Positions 52,891-62,345 of a stretch of 64,000 bases of DNA are shown here, piece after piece. The DNA lies in assembly GCF_009495755.1 (NCBI RefSeq), contig NZ_WIBJ01000031.1, positions 139,790 through 203,789 of the forward strand, read 5' to 3'. The stretch comes from Flavobacterium sp. LMO8 (GTDB taxonomy: Bacteria > Bacteroidota > Bacteroidia > Flavobacteriales > Flavobacteriaceae). The notes beneath the pieces were generated by a model. The model was not told the DNA's origin and made no database searches. It saw only the letters and a program-made list of their open reading frames with translations. Position 1 is the first letter of the stretch. Each line of letters begins with the position of its first letter. Made by a program: the position numbers and the translations under genes.

Positions 52891-54738
52891 ATGTGTGGAA
52901 TTGTAGGTTACATCGGTCATAGAGATGCCTATCCTGTAATTATTAAAGGATTACATCGTTTAGAATACAGAGGTTACGACAGTGCAGGTATTGTTTTATA
53001 TGATGGAAAAGATTTAAAATTATCAAAAACCAAAGGAAAAGTTTCTGACTTAGAGGTTAAAGCCCAAAGCGAGAAAACAACTATTGGTAAAATAGGGATG
53101 GGACACACACGTTGGGCAACTCACGGAGTTCCTAATGATGTGAATTCTCACCCACATTTTTCTAACTCTGGGAAATTAGTGATTATTCATAATGGAATCA
53201 TCGAAAATTATGAACCATTAAAACAAGAATTAATCAAAAGAGGTTACACTTTTAAATCGGATACTGATACTGAAGTATTAGTAAATTTGATTGAAGAAGT
53301 TAAGAAAAAAGAAAATTGTAAACTTGGAAAAGCAGTTCAAATCGCCTTAAACCAAGTAATTGGAGCATATGCAATCGCGGTAATTGATGTCGAAAATCCA
53401 GACGAAATTATCGTTGCTCGTTTAGGTAGTCCGTTAGCAATTGGAATTGGTGAAGACGAGTTTTTTATCGCATCAGATGCAACTCCATTTATCGAATATA
53501 CTTCAAATGCTATTTATTTAGAAGATGAAGAAATGGCAATTGTGCGTTTACACAAACCATTAAAAGTTAGAAAAATCAAAGATGATTCATTGGTTGATCC
53601 TTATATTCAAGAACTTCAATTAAACTTGGAGCAAATCGAAAAAGGTGGTTACGATCATTTCATGATGAAAGAAATCTACGAACAACCAAGTGTAATCAAA
53701 GATACATACAGAGGAAGACTTTTGGCAAACAAAGGAATTATCCAAATGTCAGGTGTTGAAGATAACTTAGAAAAATTCTTAAACGCAAAACGAATCCTTA
53801 TTGTAGCTTGTGGAACTTCATGGCACGCAGGATTAGTTGCAGAATATATTATCGAAGAATTTTCAAGAATTCCAGTAGAAGTAGAATATGCTTCAGAATT
53901 CAGATATAGAAATCCTATTATCAATAATGACGATGTTGTTATCGCAATTTCACAATCAGGTGAAACCGCCGATACTTTAGCAGCAATCAAATTAGCTAAA
54001 GAAAACGGAGCATTTGTATTCGGAGTTTGTAATGTGGTAGGTTCGTCAATTTCTCGCGAAACTCATGCAGGTGCTTACACGCACGCAGGTCCAGAAATCG
54101 GAGTAGCTTCTACAAAAGCATTTACAACTCAAATTACAATTCTTACTTTGTTAGCATTGCGTTTAGCAAAAGCAAAAGGAACAATGCCAAATTCAGATTA
54201 CCAACGTTATTTATTGGAATTGGAATTAATGCCAGAAAAAGTGCAAGAAGCATTATTAACAAATGACGTAGCCAAACAAATTGCTGAAATTTATAAAGAC
54301 GCAACCAATTGTTTGTACTTAGGAAGAGGTTATAACTTTCCAGTGGCTTTAGAAGGAGCTTTAAAATTAAAAGAAATTTCATACATACACGCAGAAGGAT
54401 ATCCAGCAGCAGAAATGAAGCACGGACCAATTGCGTTAATTGATGAATCTATGCCAGTAATTGTAATTGCTCCAAATAAAGGACATTACGATAAAGTGGT
54501 AAGTAATATTCAAGAAATAAAATCAAGAAGCGGTAAAATTATTGCTGTAGTTACTAAAGGAGATACACAAGTTAAAGCTTTAGCAGACCACGTAATTGAA
54601 ATTCCAGAAACAAACGAACCATTTACACCATTATTGACTACAATTCCGTTACAATTATTGTCGTATCACATTGCAGTTTTAAGAGGTTGTAACGTAGATC
54701 AACCTAGGAATTTAGCAAAATCCGTTACTGTAGAATAA
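52891..54738 (+). CDS. glmS: Glutamine--fructose-6-phosphate aminotransferase
   Basis: Makes glucosamine-6-phosphate, the first step to UDP-GlcNAc; 615 residues. The N-terminal glutaminase starts at catalytic Cys2, CGIVGYIGHRDAYPV, with HTRWATHG and NGIIENYE. Two SIS sugar-isomerase domains follow (about 285-425 and 455-600), with CGTSWHAGLV, SQSGETADTL and LEGALKLKEISYIHAEGYPA. The C-terminal LRGCNVDQPRNLAKSVTVE is canonical. No glmS ribozyme is expected or seen. A strong terminator (54745-54776) follows. Confidence 0.96.
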   Translation: MCGIVGYIGHRDAYPVIIKGLHRLEYRGYDSAGIVLYDGKDLKLSKTKGKVSDLEVKAQSEKTTIGKIGMGHTRWATHGVPNDVNSHPHFSNSGKLVIIHNGIIENYEPLKQELIKRGYTFKSDTDTEVLVNLIEEVKKKENCKLGKAVQIALNQVIGAYAIAVIDVENPDEIIVARLGSPLAIGIGEDEFFIASDATPFIEYTSNAIYLEDEEMAIVRLHKPLKVRKIKDDSLVDPYIQELQLNLEQIEKGGYDHFMMKEIYEQPSVIKDTYRGRLLANKGIIQMSGVEDNLEKFLNAKRILIVACGTSWHAGLVAEYIIEEFSRIPVEVEYASEFRYRNPIINNDDVVIAISQSGETADTLAAIKLAKENGAFVFGVCNVVGSSISRETHAGAYTHAGPEIGVASTKAFTTQITILTLLALRLAKAKGTMPNSDYQRYLLELELMPEKVQEALLTNDVAKQIAEIYKDATNCLYLGRGYNFPVALEGALKLKEISYIHAEGYPAAEMKHGPIALIDESMPVIVIAPNKGHYDKVVSNIQEIKSRSGKIIAVVTKGDTQVKALADHVIEIPETNEPFTPLLTTIPLQLLSYHIAVLRGCNVDQPRNLAKSVTVE

Positions 54739-54744
54739 CATTTT

Positions 54745-54776
54745 AAAAGCGAAATTGGAAGATTTCGCTTTTTTAT
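54745..54776 (+). terminator. Terminator of glmS
   Basis: Perfect 11-base arms AAAAGCGAAAT (54745-54755) and ATTTCGCTTTT (54762-54772), then a T run. Confidence 0.9.
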
Positions 54777-54798
54777 TGCAAAAAATTCAAAAAATAAA

Positions 54799-54830
54799 TT
54801 GCAAAATTGTTTTAGAAAAAACTATCTTTG
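54799..54830 (+). promoter_or_regulatory. Promoter of atpD
   Basis: TTG (54799-54801), 21 bases, TATCTTTG (54823-54830) followed by CA; leader of about 55 bases. A near-identical -7 block (TATCTTTGCA) occurs before the bacilliredoxin gene. Confidence 0.65.
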
Positions 54831-54887
54831 CACTCGGAAAAATACATCATTTTTTCAACATTAATTAGCTATTAAATAAATACATAA

Positions 54888-56402
<1,515 letters not shown>

Positions 56403-56414
56403 TTTTTAATAGCT

Positions 56415-56446
56415 TAAAGCCTAAAGCTTAAAGCCTAAAGCATAAA
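56415..56446. repeat. TAAAGCN heptamer repeat between atpD and atpC
   Basis: Four tandem units, TAAAGCC, TAAAGCT, TAAAGCC, TAAAGCA, then a partial TAAA. It fills most of the 47-base gap and could set the spacing or structure that makes atpC expression differ from atpD. Confidence 0.7.
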
Positions 56447-56449
56447 AAA

Positions 56450-56731
56450 ATGATTTTAGAAATAGTATCACCAGAAGCTACATTGTTTAAAGGAGAAGTT
56501 ACTTCGGTAGCAGTTCCTGGAATTAACGGTGAGTTTCAAATGCTAAATAATCACGCACCTATTGTTTCATTATTAGCAAAAGGGAATGTGAAAATCAATG
56601 CTCAAAATATTAAAATTGAAAAAGAATTCGTTACTAAATTCAATAAAGTAAATGAGCAAACGTATTGGTTGCCTATTAATTCAGGTACCATCGAAATGAA
56701 TGAAAACAAGATTATTGTTTTAGCCGACTAA
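56450..56731 (+). CDS. atpC: ATP synthase F1 subunit epsilon (short form)
   Basis: 93 residues covering only the N-terminal beta-sandwich of epsilon (MILEIVSPEATLFKGEVTSVAVPGINGEFQMLNNHAPIVSLL). The C-terminal two-helix hairpin that inhibits the enzyme in E. coli and Bacillus is absent; the stop follows IIVLAD directly. Short epsilon is usual in Bacteroidota, so this is not a truncation event. It links rotor to c-ring. Cotranscribed with atpD over a heptamer repeat; terminator at 56749-56780. Confidence 0.92.
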   Translation: MILEIVSPEATLFKGEVTSVAVPGINGEFQMLNNHAPIVSLLAKGNVKINAQNIKIEKEFVTKFNKVNEQTYWLPINSGTIEMNENKIIVLAD

Positions 56732-56748
56732 GACAATAGATTTATAGT

Positions 56749-56780
56749 AAAAAAGTCCTGCAAATTGCGGGACTTTTTTT
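56749..56780 (+). terminator. Terminator of atpDC
   Basis: AAAAAAGTCCTGC (56749-56761) pairs with GCGGGACTTTTTT (56767-56779) with one T-G pair; the loop is AAATT. Confidence 0.85.
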
Positions 56781-56787
56781 ATTTTTG
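56780..56787 (+). promoter_or_regulatory. -7 element of biotin operon
   Basis: TATTTTTG, ending 5 bases before the bioF ATG, so the mRNA may be leaderless. TATTTTTGATACTATG here is almost the same as TATTTTTGTACTATG at 2412-2426. Confidence 0.45.
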
Positions 56788-56792
56788 ATACT

Positions 56793-57938
56793 ATGAAAAT
56801 TCCTAAATCATTACAAGAAAAATTAAACAAGCGCATTGCTGATAACGCATTGCGTCAATTGACTATTCCTTCTAAAAACAGAATAGATTTTTATTCGAAT
56901 GATTATTTAGGTTTTGCACATTCCGAAATTATATTTAATCAAGCGCATCAGTATCTTTTAGATAATAATTTCAAAATAAACGGAGCTACAGGTTCTCGAT
57001 TAATTTCGGGAAATCATGAAGTGTATACTATTGCAGAAGACTTTATTTCTAATTTTCATCAATCCGAATCGGCTTTAATTTTTAATTCAGGTTACGATGC
57101 GAATGTTGGGTTTTTTAGTGCTGTTCCGCATCGAAACGATATTATTCTGTTTGACGAATTGTGTCACGCTTCTATTCGTGATGGTATTCAAATGAGTCAT
57201 GCAAAAGCTTTTAAGTTTCAACACAATAACAGGGAAGATTTAGAAAACTTACTTTTGAAATATCAATCCGAAACAAACGAGATTTATATTGTTACGGAAT
57301 CTGTTTTTTCAATGGATGGTGATGCTCCAGATATGAAGAAACTAATTCAGATTTCTGAACAATATGGTGCTTATTTAGTAATTGATGAAGCACATGCCTT
57401 AGGTGTTTTTGGAGAAAAAGGAGAAGGTTTGGTCCAAAGTTTAGGTTTTCAAGATAAAGTTTTTGCCCGAATTATGACTTTTGGAAAAGGATTAGGTTGT
57501 CATGGAGCAGCCGTTTTAGGAAGTCAAGAATTAAAAAGTTATTTGGTTAATTTTTCTAGAAGTTTTATTTATACTACTGGACTTTCGCCTCACTCGGTTG
57601 CTACAATTTTAATTGCTTACCAATATTTGGAAGAAGAAAAAGTTGCTTTGGCAAAATTAAAAAGCAATATTCAATTCTTCAATCAACAGAAAGTGCAATT
57701 GGAATTAAAATCTTTATTTGCACATAGTGAGTCTGCCATTCATTGCGCTATAATTCCTGGTAATGAAAAAGTAAAAAGTGTTGCGAAACAATTGCAAGAA
57801 AACGGGTTTGATGTAAAAGCAATCTTATCGCCAACCGTTTCCGAAGGTCAAGAACGATTGCGTTTTTGTTTGCACAGCTATAATTCGGAACAGGAAATTA
57901 ATACGTTACTTCAACAGTTAAAGTTGTTGATTTTTTAA
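56793..57938 (+). CDS. bioF: 8-amino-7-oxononanoate synthase
   Basis: PLP enzyme of 381 residues that condenses pimeloyl-ACP (or CoA) with alanine. Marks of the alpha-oxoamine synthase family: YLGFAHSE, NGATGSRLISGNHEVYTIAE, VTESVFSMDGDAPDM, DEAHALGVFGEKGEG, and the PLP lysine in FGKGLGCHGAAVLGS. The presence of bioD, bioA and bioB downstream makes this BioF rather than glycine C-acetyltransferase. It is first of the operon, just 10 bases before bioD. Confidence 0.92.
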   Translation: MKIPKSLQEKLNKRIADNALRQLTIPSKNRIDFYSNDYLGFAHSEIIFNQAHQYLLDNNFKINGATGSRLISGNHEVYTIAEDFISNFHQSESALIFNSGYDANVGFFSAVPHRNDIILFDELCHASIRDGIQMSHAKAFKFQHNNREDLENLLLKYQSETNEIYIVTESVFSMDGDAPDMKKLIQISEQYGAYLVIDEAHALGVFGEKGEGLVQSLGFQDKVFARIMTFGKGLGCHGAAVLGSQELKSYLVNFSRSFIYTTGLSPHSVATILIAYQYLEEEKVALAKLKSNIQFFNQQKVQLELKSLFAHSESAIHCAIIPGNEKVKSVAKQLQENGFDVKAILSPTVSEGQERLRFCLHSYNSEQEINTLLQQLKLLIF

Positions 57939-57948
57939 ATTTAAACAG

Positions 57949-58566
57949 ATGAAAATATTCATAACCGGAATAGGAACCGACGTAGGAAAAACAATTGCTT
58001 CATCAATAGTAGTAGAAGCTTTAGAAGCTGATTATTGGAAACCAGTTCAAGCTGGAGATTTAGACAATTCTGATAGCCATAAAATCCAGCGTTATATTGT
58101 AAATTCTAAAACTAAAATCTACGAGAATAGTTATAAGTTAAATACACCAGTAAGTCCACATTTAGCAGCGGAAATAGACGGAATTACTATCGATTTAAAA
58201 CAAATAAAAGAGCCAAAAACGAAGAATCATTTGGTAATTGAAGGTGCTGGTGGTGTTTTAGTTCCTTTAAATAATACCGATTCTATTATCGATTTAATTC
58301 AAAAAGATTACAAGGTTATTGTAGTTTCACGTCATTATTTAGGAAGTATTAATCATACTTTATTAACACTTGAAGCTTTAAAAAATAGAAATATTTCTGT
58401 GGCGGGAATCATTTTCTCTGGAGATGAAAATAAGGCTTCAGAAGAAATTATTCTGTCGAAAACAACAGCGAAATTCATAGGTAGAATAGAAAACGAACCG
58501 TATTTCGACCAAAATGTAATTCAATATTACGCCGATAAGTTTCGAGAAAATCTTTTAAGTTTATAG
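57949..58566 (+). CDS. bioD: Dethiobiotin synthase
   Basis: ATP-dependent carboxylase of 205 residues that closes the ureido ring of dethiobiotin from 7,8-diaminononanoate and CO2. P-loop GIGTDVGKT (7-15), the conserved KPVQAGDLDNSDS (substrate binding), PVSPHLAA and VIEGAGGVLVPL are present. Third position in the pathway but second in the operon, after bioF and 3 bases before bioA. Confidence 0.95.
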   Translation: MKIFITGIGTDVGKTIASSIVVEALEADYWKPVQAGDLDNSDSHKIQRYIVNSKTKIYENSYKLNTPVSPHLAAEIDGITIDLKQIKEPKTKNHLVIEGAGGVLVPLNNTDSIIDLIQKDYKVIVVSRHYLGSINHTLLTLEALKNRNISVAGIIFSGDENKASEEIILSKTTAKFIGRIENEPYFDQNVIQYYADKFRENLLSL

Positions 58567-58569
58567 ACC

Positions 58570-59841
58570 ATGAACCTTTCCGAAAGAGATAAATTATACA
58601 ATTGGCATCCGTATACCCAACACAAAACCGCAAAGTATTTCCCTGCTATTGTAAAAGGAGAAGGCGCATTGTTATGGGATGAAAATAATAAAGAATACAT
58701 TGATGCAATTGCTTCGTGGTGGGTGAATCCATTTGGACATTCTAATAGAACGATTGCAGATGCTATTTACAAGCAATTAACCACATTAGAGCACGTTTTG
58801 TTCGGTGGTTTTACGCATGAACCTGCCATACTTCTTGCCGAAAAACTGATGGAAATTTTGCCTTCCAATCAAAAGAAACTTTTCTATTCTGATAACGGTT
58901 CCACTGCGGTTGAAGTTGCAATTAAAGTTGCGATGCAGTATTTCTATAATCAAAATATAAAGAAAACTAAAATCATTGCTTTTGAAGATGCTTTTCACGG
59001 TGATACTTTTGCAGCGATGGCAGCTAGCGGAATTTCGTTTTTCACCGAAGCATTTCAGGGTTCGCTTTTAGAAGTGGTTCGAATTCCAGTCCCAACAGTT
59101 GGTAACGAAGAGAAATCGATTCAGATTCTTGAAAAATTAGTTAATGCTAATGAATATGCCGCTTTTATTTTTGAACCATTAGTACAAGGTGCAGCTGGAA
59201 TGGTCATGTATCCGTCTGAAGTTTTAGATAAATTAATTTCCATTTGTAAACAAAATAATGTTTTTACCATAGCCGATGAAGTAATGACAGGTTTTGGAAA
59301 AACAGGAAAAACATTTGCTTCAGATTATTTGATTGAAAAACCCGATATGATGTGTTTGTCAAAAGCGCTTACAGGCGGAACAATTCCGATGGCGATTACC
59401 ACATTTACAAAAGATATTTTTGATGGTTTTTATGATGATGACACAAATAAAGCGTTGTTTCACGGACATACGTTTACAGCAAATCCAACTGGTTGTGCTG
59501 CGGCTTTAGCAAGTATTCAATTATTGCAAACCGAAGAAATCCAGTTGAATATTCAACAAATTCATCAAAGTCATTTGAAGTTTGAAAACAGTATCAAAAA
59601 TCATCCAAAAGTAAAATCTACGCGAATTTTAGGCGTTATTTTTGCATTGGAAGTAGTAACGGAAAATCAAGAAAGTTACTATGGCACACTTCGAAATAAA
59701 TTGTATGATTTCTTTATCGAAAATGGAATTATTTTGCGCCCTGTAGGAAATATTGTCTACATCTTGCCGCCGTATGTAATTTCACAAAATCAATTGGAAA
59801 AAGTGTATGAAACAATTGAAAAAGCTTTAGAAATAGTGTAG
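58570..59841 (+). CDS. bioA: Adenosylmethionine--8-amino-7-oxononanoate transaminase
   Basis: Class III aminotransferase of 423 residues making 7,8-diaminononanoate with S-adenosylmethionine as amino donor. Substrate motif NWHPYTQHKT near the start, ASWWVNPFGHSNRTIA (the Trp pair of BioA), AFHGDTFAAMA, DEVMTGFGKTG and the PLP lysine in LSKALTGGTIPM are present. Nothing is missing. It is followed by a roughly 100-base repeat-filled gap before the ketoacyl synthase. Confidence 0.95.
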   Translation: MNLSERDKLYNWHPYTQHKTAKYFPAIVKGEGALLWDENNKEYIDAIASWWVNPFGHSNRTIADAIYKQLTTLEHVLFGGFTHEPAILLAEKLMEILPSNQKKLFYSDNGSTAVEVAIKVAMQYFYNQNIKKTKIIAFEDAFHGDTFAAMAASGISFFTEAFQGSLLEVVRIPVPTVGNEEKSIQILEKLVNANEYAAFIFEPLVQGAAGMVMYPSEVLDKLISICKQNNVFTIADEVMTGFGKTGKTFASDYLIEKPDMMCLSKALTGGTIPMAITTFTKDIFDGFYDDDTNKALFHGHTFTANPTGCAAALASIQLLQTEEIQLNIQQIHQSHLKFENSIKNHPKVKSTRILGVIFALEVVTENQESYYGTLRNKLYDFFIENGIILRPVGNIVYILPPYVISQNQLEKVYETIEKALEIV

Positions 59842-59850
59842 TTTTGTAAC

Positions 59851-59934
59851 TTAACCGCAAAGGTCACAAAGAATGCACTAAGTGCGCTAAGCTTTGTGTT
59901 CATCGTGTTTGCTTAGTGTACTTAGTGGTTAAAT
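59851..59934. repeat. Imperfect inverted repeat of the CTTTGTG/CTTAGTG family
   Basis: TTAACCGCAAAGGTCACAAAG (59851-59871, shown here only by its ends TTAACC and CAAAG) is 16/21 complementary to 59912-59932. The right part, CTTAGTGTACTTAGTGG (59912 on), matches 24207-24229 with two changes over 23 bases. The middle contains further CTAAG and CTTTGTG units. It separates bioA from the ketoacyl synthase gene. Confidence 0.7.
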
Positions 59935-59942
59935 TTTTATTA

Positions 59943-61115
59943 TTGAAAACTAAAATTGCCATAACGTCTTTAGCCTCACTTTCACCATTAGGAAATTCTC
60001 CTGAAGTCATTTGGCAAAATTATCTTTCGGGAAAGTCATTGATTAGAATTAAAGATTTTTACGGCGAACCTCAATTTGTAGCGCAAATTTCAAGCGAATT
60101 AAAAGTGCTAATTGAACAGCTAAGAAAATCTGACATCAAATACAAAGCATTAGACGAAACGGTTTTAATGGCTATTTTGGTGTCGCGCCAAGCCATTAAA
60201 AATGCAGGTTGGAAAGTAGGCGATGATTTCGGAATTAATATTGGTTCCTCTCGTGGGGCTACACAATTGTTTGAAAAACATCATAAAGAATTTATTGAAA
60301 CAGGTAAAGCGGGAACATTAGCTTCTCCAACTACTACATTAGGAAATATTTCGTCTTGGATTGCCCATGATTTAAAAAATAACGGTCCCGAAATTTCACA
60401 TTCTATAACATGTTCAACGGCTTTGCATTCGGTTTTAAATGCTGTAGCTTGGTTGCAATCAGGTATGGCTAATAAGTTTTTAGTAGGAGGAAGTGAAGCA
60501 CCATTGACCGCTTTTACGATTGCTCAAATGCACGCATTAAAAATTTATCCAAAACCAAATTCTTCGGAAAACCAAGAATATCCTTGTAGAGCTTTCGATT
60601 TTTCAAAAACTAAGAATTCAATGGTTTTAGGAGAAGGCGCTGCTGTAGCTTGTTTGGAAATTGGAACACATGAAAACGCTTTAGCCTATATTGAAGGCAT
60701 AGGTTATGCTACCGATGATATTAAACATAATATTTCCATTTCAGATGAAGCGATTTGTTTTCAAAAGTCAATGAAAATGGCCTTGAAAAATACCAATCCA
60801 GAAGAGGTAAATGCTATTGTGATGCACATGCCAGGAACATTAAAAGGCGATACTTCGGAATACAAAGCTATTCAGAAACTATTTGGAAATACACTACCAA
60901 TGCTTACTACCAATAAATGGCAAGTGGGGCACACATTTGGTGCTTCGGGAATGTTGAATTTTGAAATGGCTGTTTTAATGATGCAACACAATCATTTTAT
61001 TGAAGTGCCGTTTGCCGAAAAACAAAATCTAAAAAATGAAATAAATAAAGTATTGATAAATGCCGTAGGATTTGGAGGAAATGCCGTGAGTATTTTGCTT
61101 TCAAAAGATTGCTAA
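59943..61115 (+). CDS. Beta-ketoacyl-ACP synthase (KAS) in biotin cluster
   Basis: Condensing enzyme of 390 residues, FabF/FabB-like but divergent. Catalytic Cys157 is in SITCSTAL, with His295 (VMHMPGT, in place of the usual HGT) and His330 (VGHTFGASG). The open frame runs from a GTG at 59916 inside an intergenic repeat; the TTG at 59943 (MKTKIAITSLASLSPLG) is the likely start since family members begin there. Position between bioA and bioB suggests work in building the pimeloyl chain or another acyl group, with no bioC, bioH, bioW or bioI in view. That role is inference; a housekeeping paralogue is the alternative. Confidence 0.8.
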   Translation: MKTKIAITSLASLSPLGNSPEVIWQNYLSGKSLIRIKDFYGEPQFVAQISSELKVLIEQLRKSDIKYKALDETVLMAILVSRQAIKNAGWKVGDDFGINIGSSRGATQLFEKHHKEFIETGKAGTLASPTTTLGNISSWIAHDLKNNGPEISHSITCSTALHSVLNAVAWLQSGMANKFLVGGSEAPLTAFTIAQMHALKIYPKPNSSENQEYPCRAFDFSKTKNSMVLGEGAAVACLEIGTHENALAYIEGIGYATDDIKHNISISDEAICFQKSMKMALKNTNPEEVNAIVMHMPGTLKGDTSEYKAIQKLFGNTLPMLTTNKWQVGHTFGASGMLNFEMAVLMMQHNHFIEVPFAEKQNLKNEINKVLINAVGFGGNAVSILLSKDC

Positions 61116-61152
61116 ATAAACAATTAATGATGTTATTTTTATCCGAAATCCT

Positions 61153-61160
61153 TACATTTG
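61153..61160 (+). promoter_or_regulatory. -7 element of bioB
   Basis: TACATTTG, 15 bases before ATG 61176. It covers the TTG that opens the longest frame at 61158 and so excludes that start. Confidence 0.5.
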
Positions 61161-61175
61161 AAAAATAATTTGAAC

Positions 61176-62264
61176 ATGATGAATACAACTAGACATAACT
61201 GGACCAAAGAAGAAATTATAGCTTTATACAACAAACCGATGATGGATTTATTGTACGAAGCAGCAACAATTCACAGAATAAACCACGATCCTAATGTAGT
61301 ACAAGTTTCTACTTTATTATCTATTAAAACAGGAGGATGTCCTGAAGATTGTGGTTATTGTCCGCAAGCAGCAAGATATCACACAGATATTGAGACAAAC
61401 GATTTAATGTCGGTACAACAAGTAAAAGCTCAAGCTTTACGCGCTAAATCATCGGGTTCTTCAAGAGTTTGTATGGGAGCGGCTTGGCGTAATGTTAAAG
61501 ACGGACCAGAGTTTGAACAAGTGTTGGAAATGGTAAGAACCATCAACAAATTAGATATGGAAGTATGTTGTACTTTAGGTATGATTACTGAAAATCAAGC
61601 AAAACGTTTGGCCGAAGCTGGTTTGTATGCTTACAATCACAATTTAGATTCATCAGAAGAATATTATAAAGAAGTAATTTCTACAAGAGGTTACGAAGAC
61701 CGTTTAGAAACGATTGCTAATGTTAGAAAAACTAATGTAACGGTTTGTAGTGGTGGAATTATTGGAATGGGAGAATCAGTAGAAGATAGAGCTGGAATGT
61801 TAGTTGCCTTAGCTTCGTTGAATCCACAACCAGAATCGGTGCCAATTAATGCTTTAGTTGCAGTTGAAGGAACACCACTAGAAGACGAAAAACCAGTTGA
61901 AATTTGGGATATGATTCGTATGGTAGCTACTACTCGTATTGTAATGCCAGAAACACAAGTTCGTTTATCAGCAGGAAGAACACAAATGACAAGAGAAGGA
62001 CAAGCGATGTGTTTCTTTGCAGGTGCTAATTCTATTTTTGCGGGAGATAAATTATTAACGACTCCAAATCCAGATGTTAATGAAGACATGAAAATGTTTG
62101 ATTTGTTAGGATTAAATCCTCAAAAGCCATTCATCAAGAAGATGCAACCTGAAACCGTAGAAGCAGAAGATTCGGCTTATCAACCATTAGGTGAAAAACC
62201 AAAATGGACGAGACCAGGGCATAAAATTGAAAAAAATATTGAAGCATCAATTACTAAAAAGTAA
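61176..62264 (+). CDS. bioB: Biotin synthase
   Basis: Radical-SAM enzyme of 362 residues that inserts sulphur into dethiobiotin. The [4Fe-4S] motif is CPEDCGYC (CxxxCxxC), followed by PQAARYHT; other marks are GAAWRNVKDGP, YNHNLDSSEEYYKEV (with the NHN/LDTS equivalent), CSGGIIGMGES, and RLSAGRTQM with the Arg that ligates the [2Fe-2S] cluster. ATG 61176 or the adjacent 61179 is the start; the -7 element at 61153-61160 excludes the TTG at 61158. It can be transcribed apart from the rest of the cluster. Confidence 0.95.
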   Translation: MMNTTRHNWTKEEIIALYNKPMMDLLYEAATIHRINHDPNVVQVSTLLSIKTGGCPEDCGYCPQAARYHTDIETNDLMSVQQVKAQALRAKSSGSSRVCMGAAWRNVKDGPEFEQVLEMVRTINKLDMEVCCTLGMITENQAKRLAEAGLYAYNHNLDSSEEYYKEVISTRGYEDRLETIANVRKTNVTVCSGGIIGMGESVEDRAGMLVALASLNPQPESVPINALVAVEGTPLEDEKPVEIWDMIRMVATTRIVMPETQVRLSAGRTQMTREGQAMCFFAGANSIFAGDKLLTTPNPDVNEDMKMFDLLGLNPQKPFIKKMQPETVEAEDSAYQPLGEKPKWTRPGHKIEKNIEASITKK

Positions 62265-62345
62265 TTTCAATTTATTTAGAACTATTAATGTATTGATTTG
62301 TTTTTGAAGTATTAAACAGAATAGTGTCATTATTATTAAGTTGTT

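Noticed and set aside
61691..62089. 132-codon minus-strand frame within bioB
   Set aside because: Antisense to the conserved radical-SAM core; no independent support.
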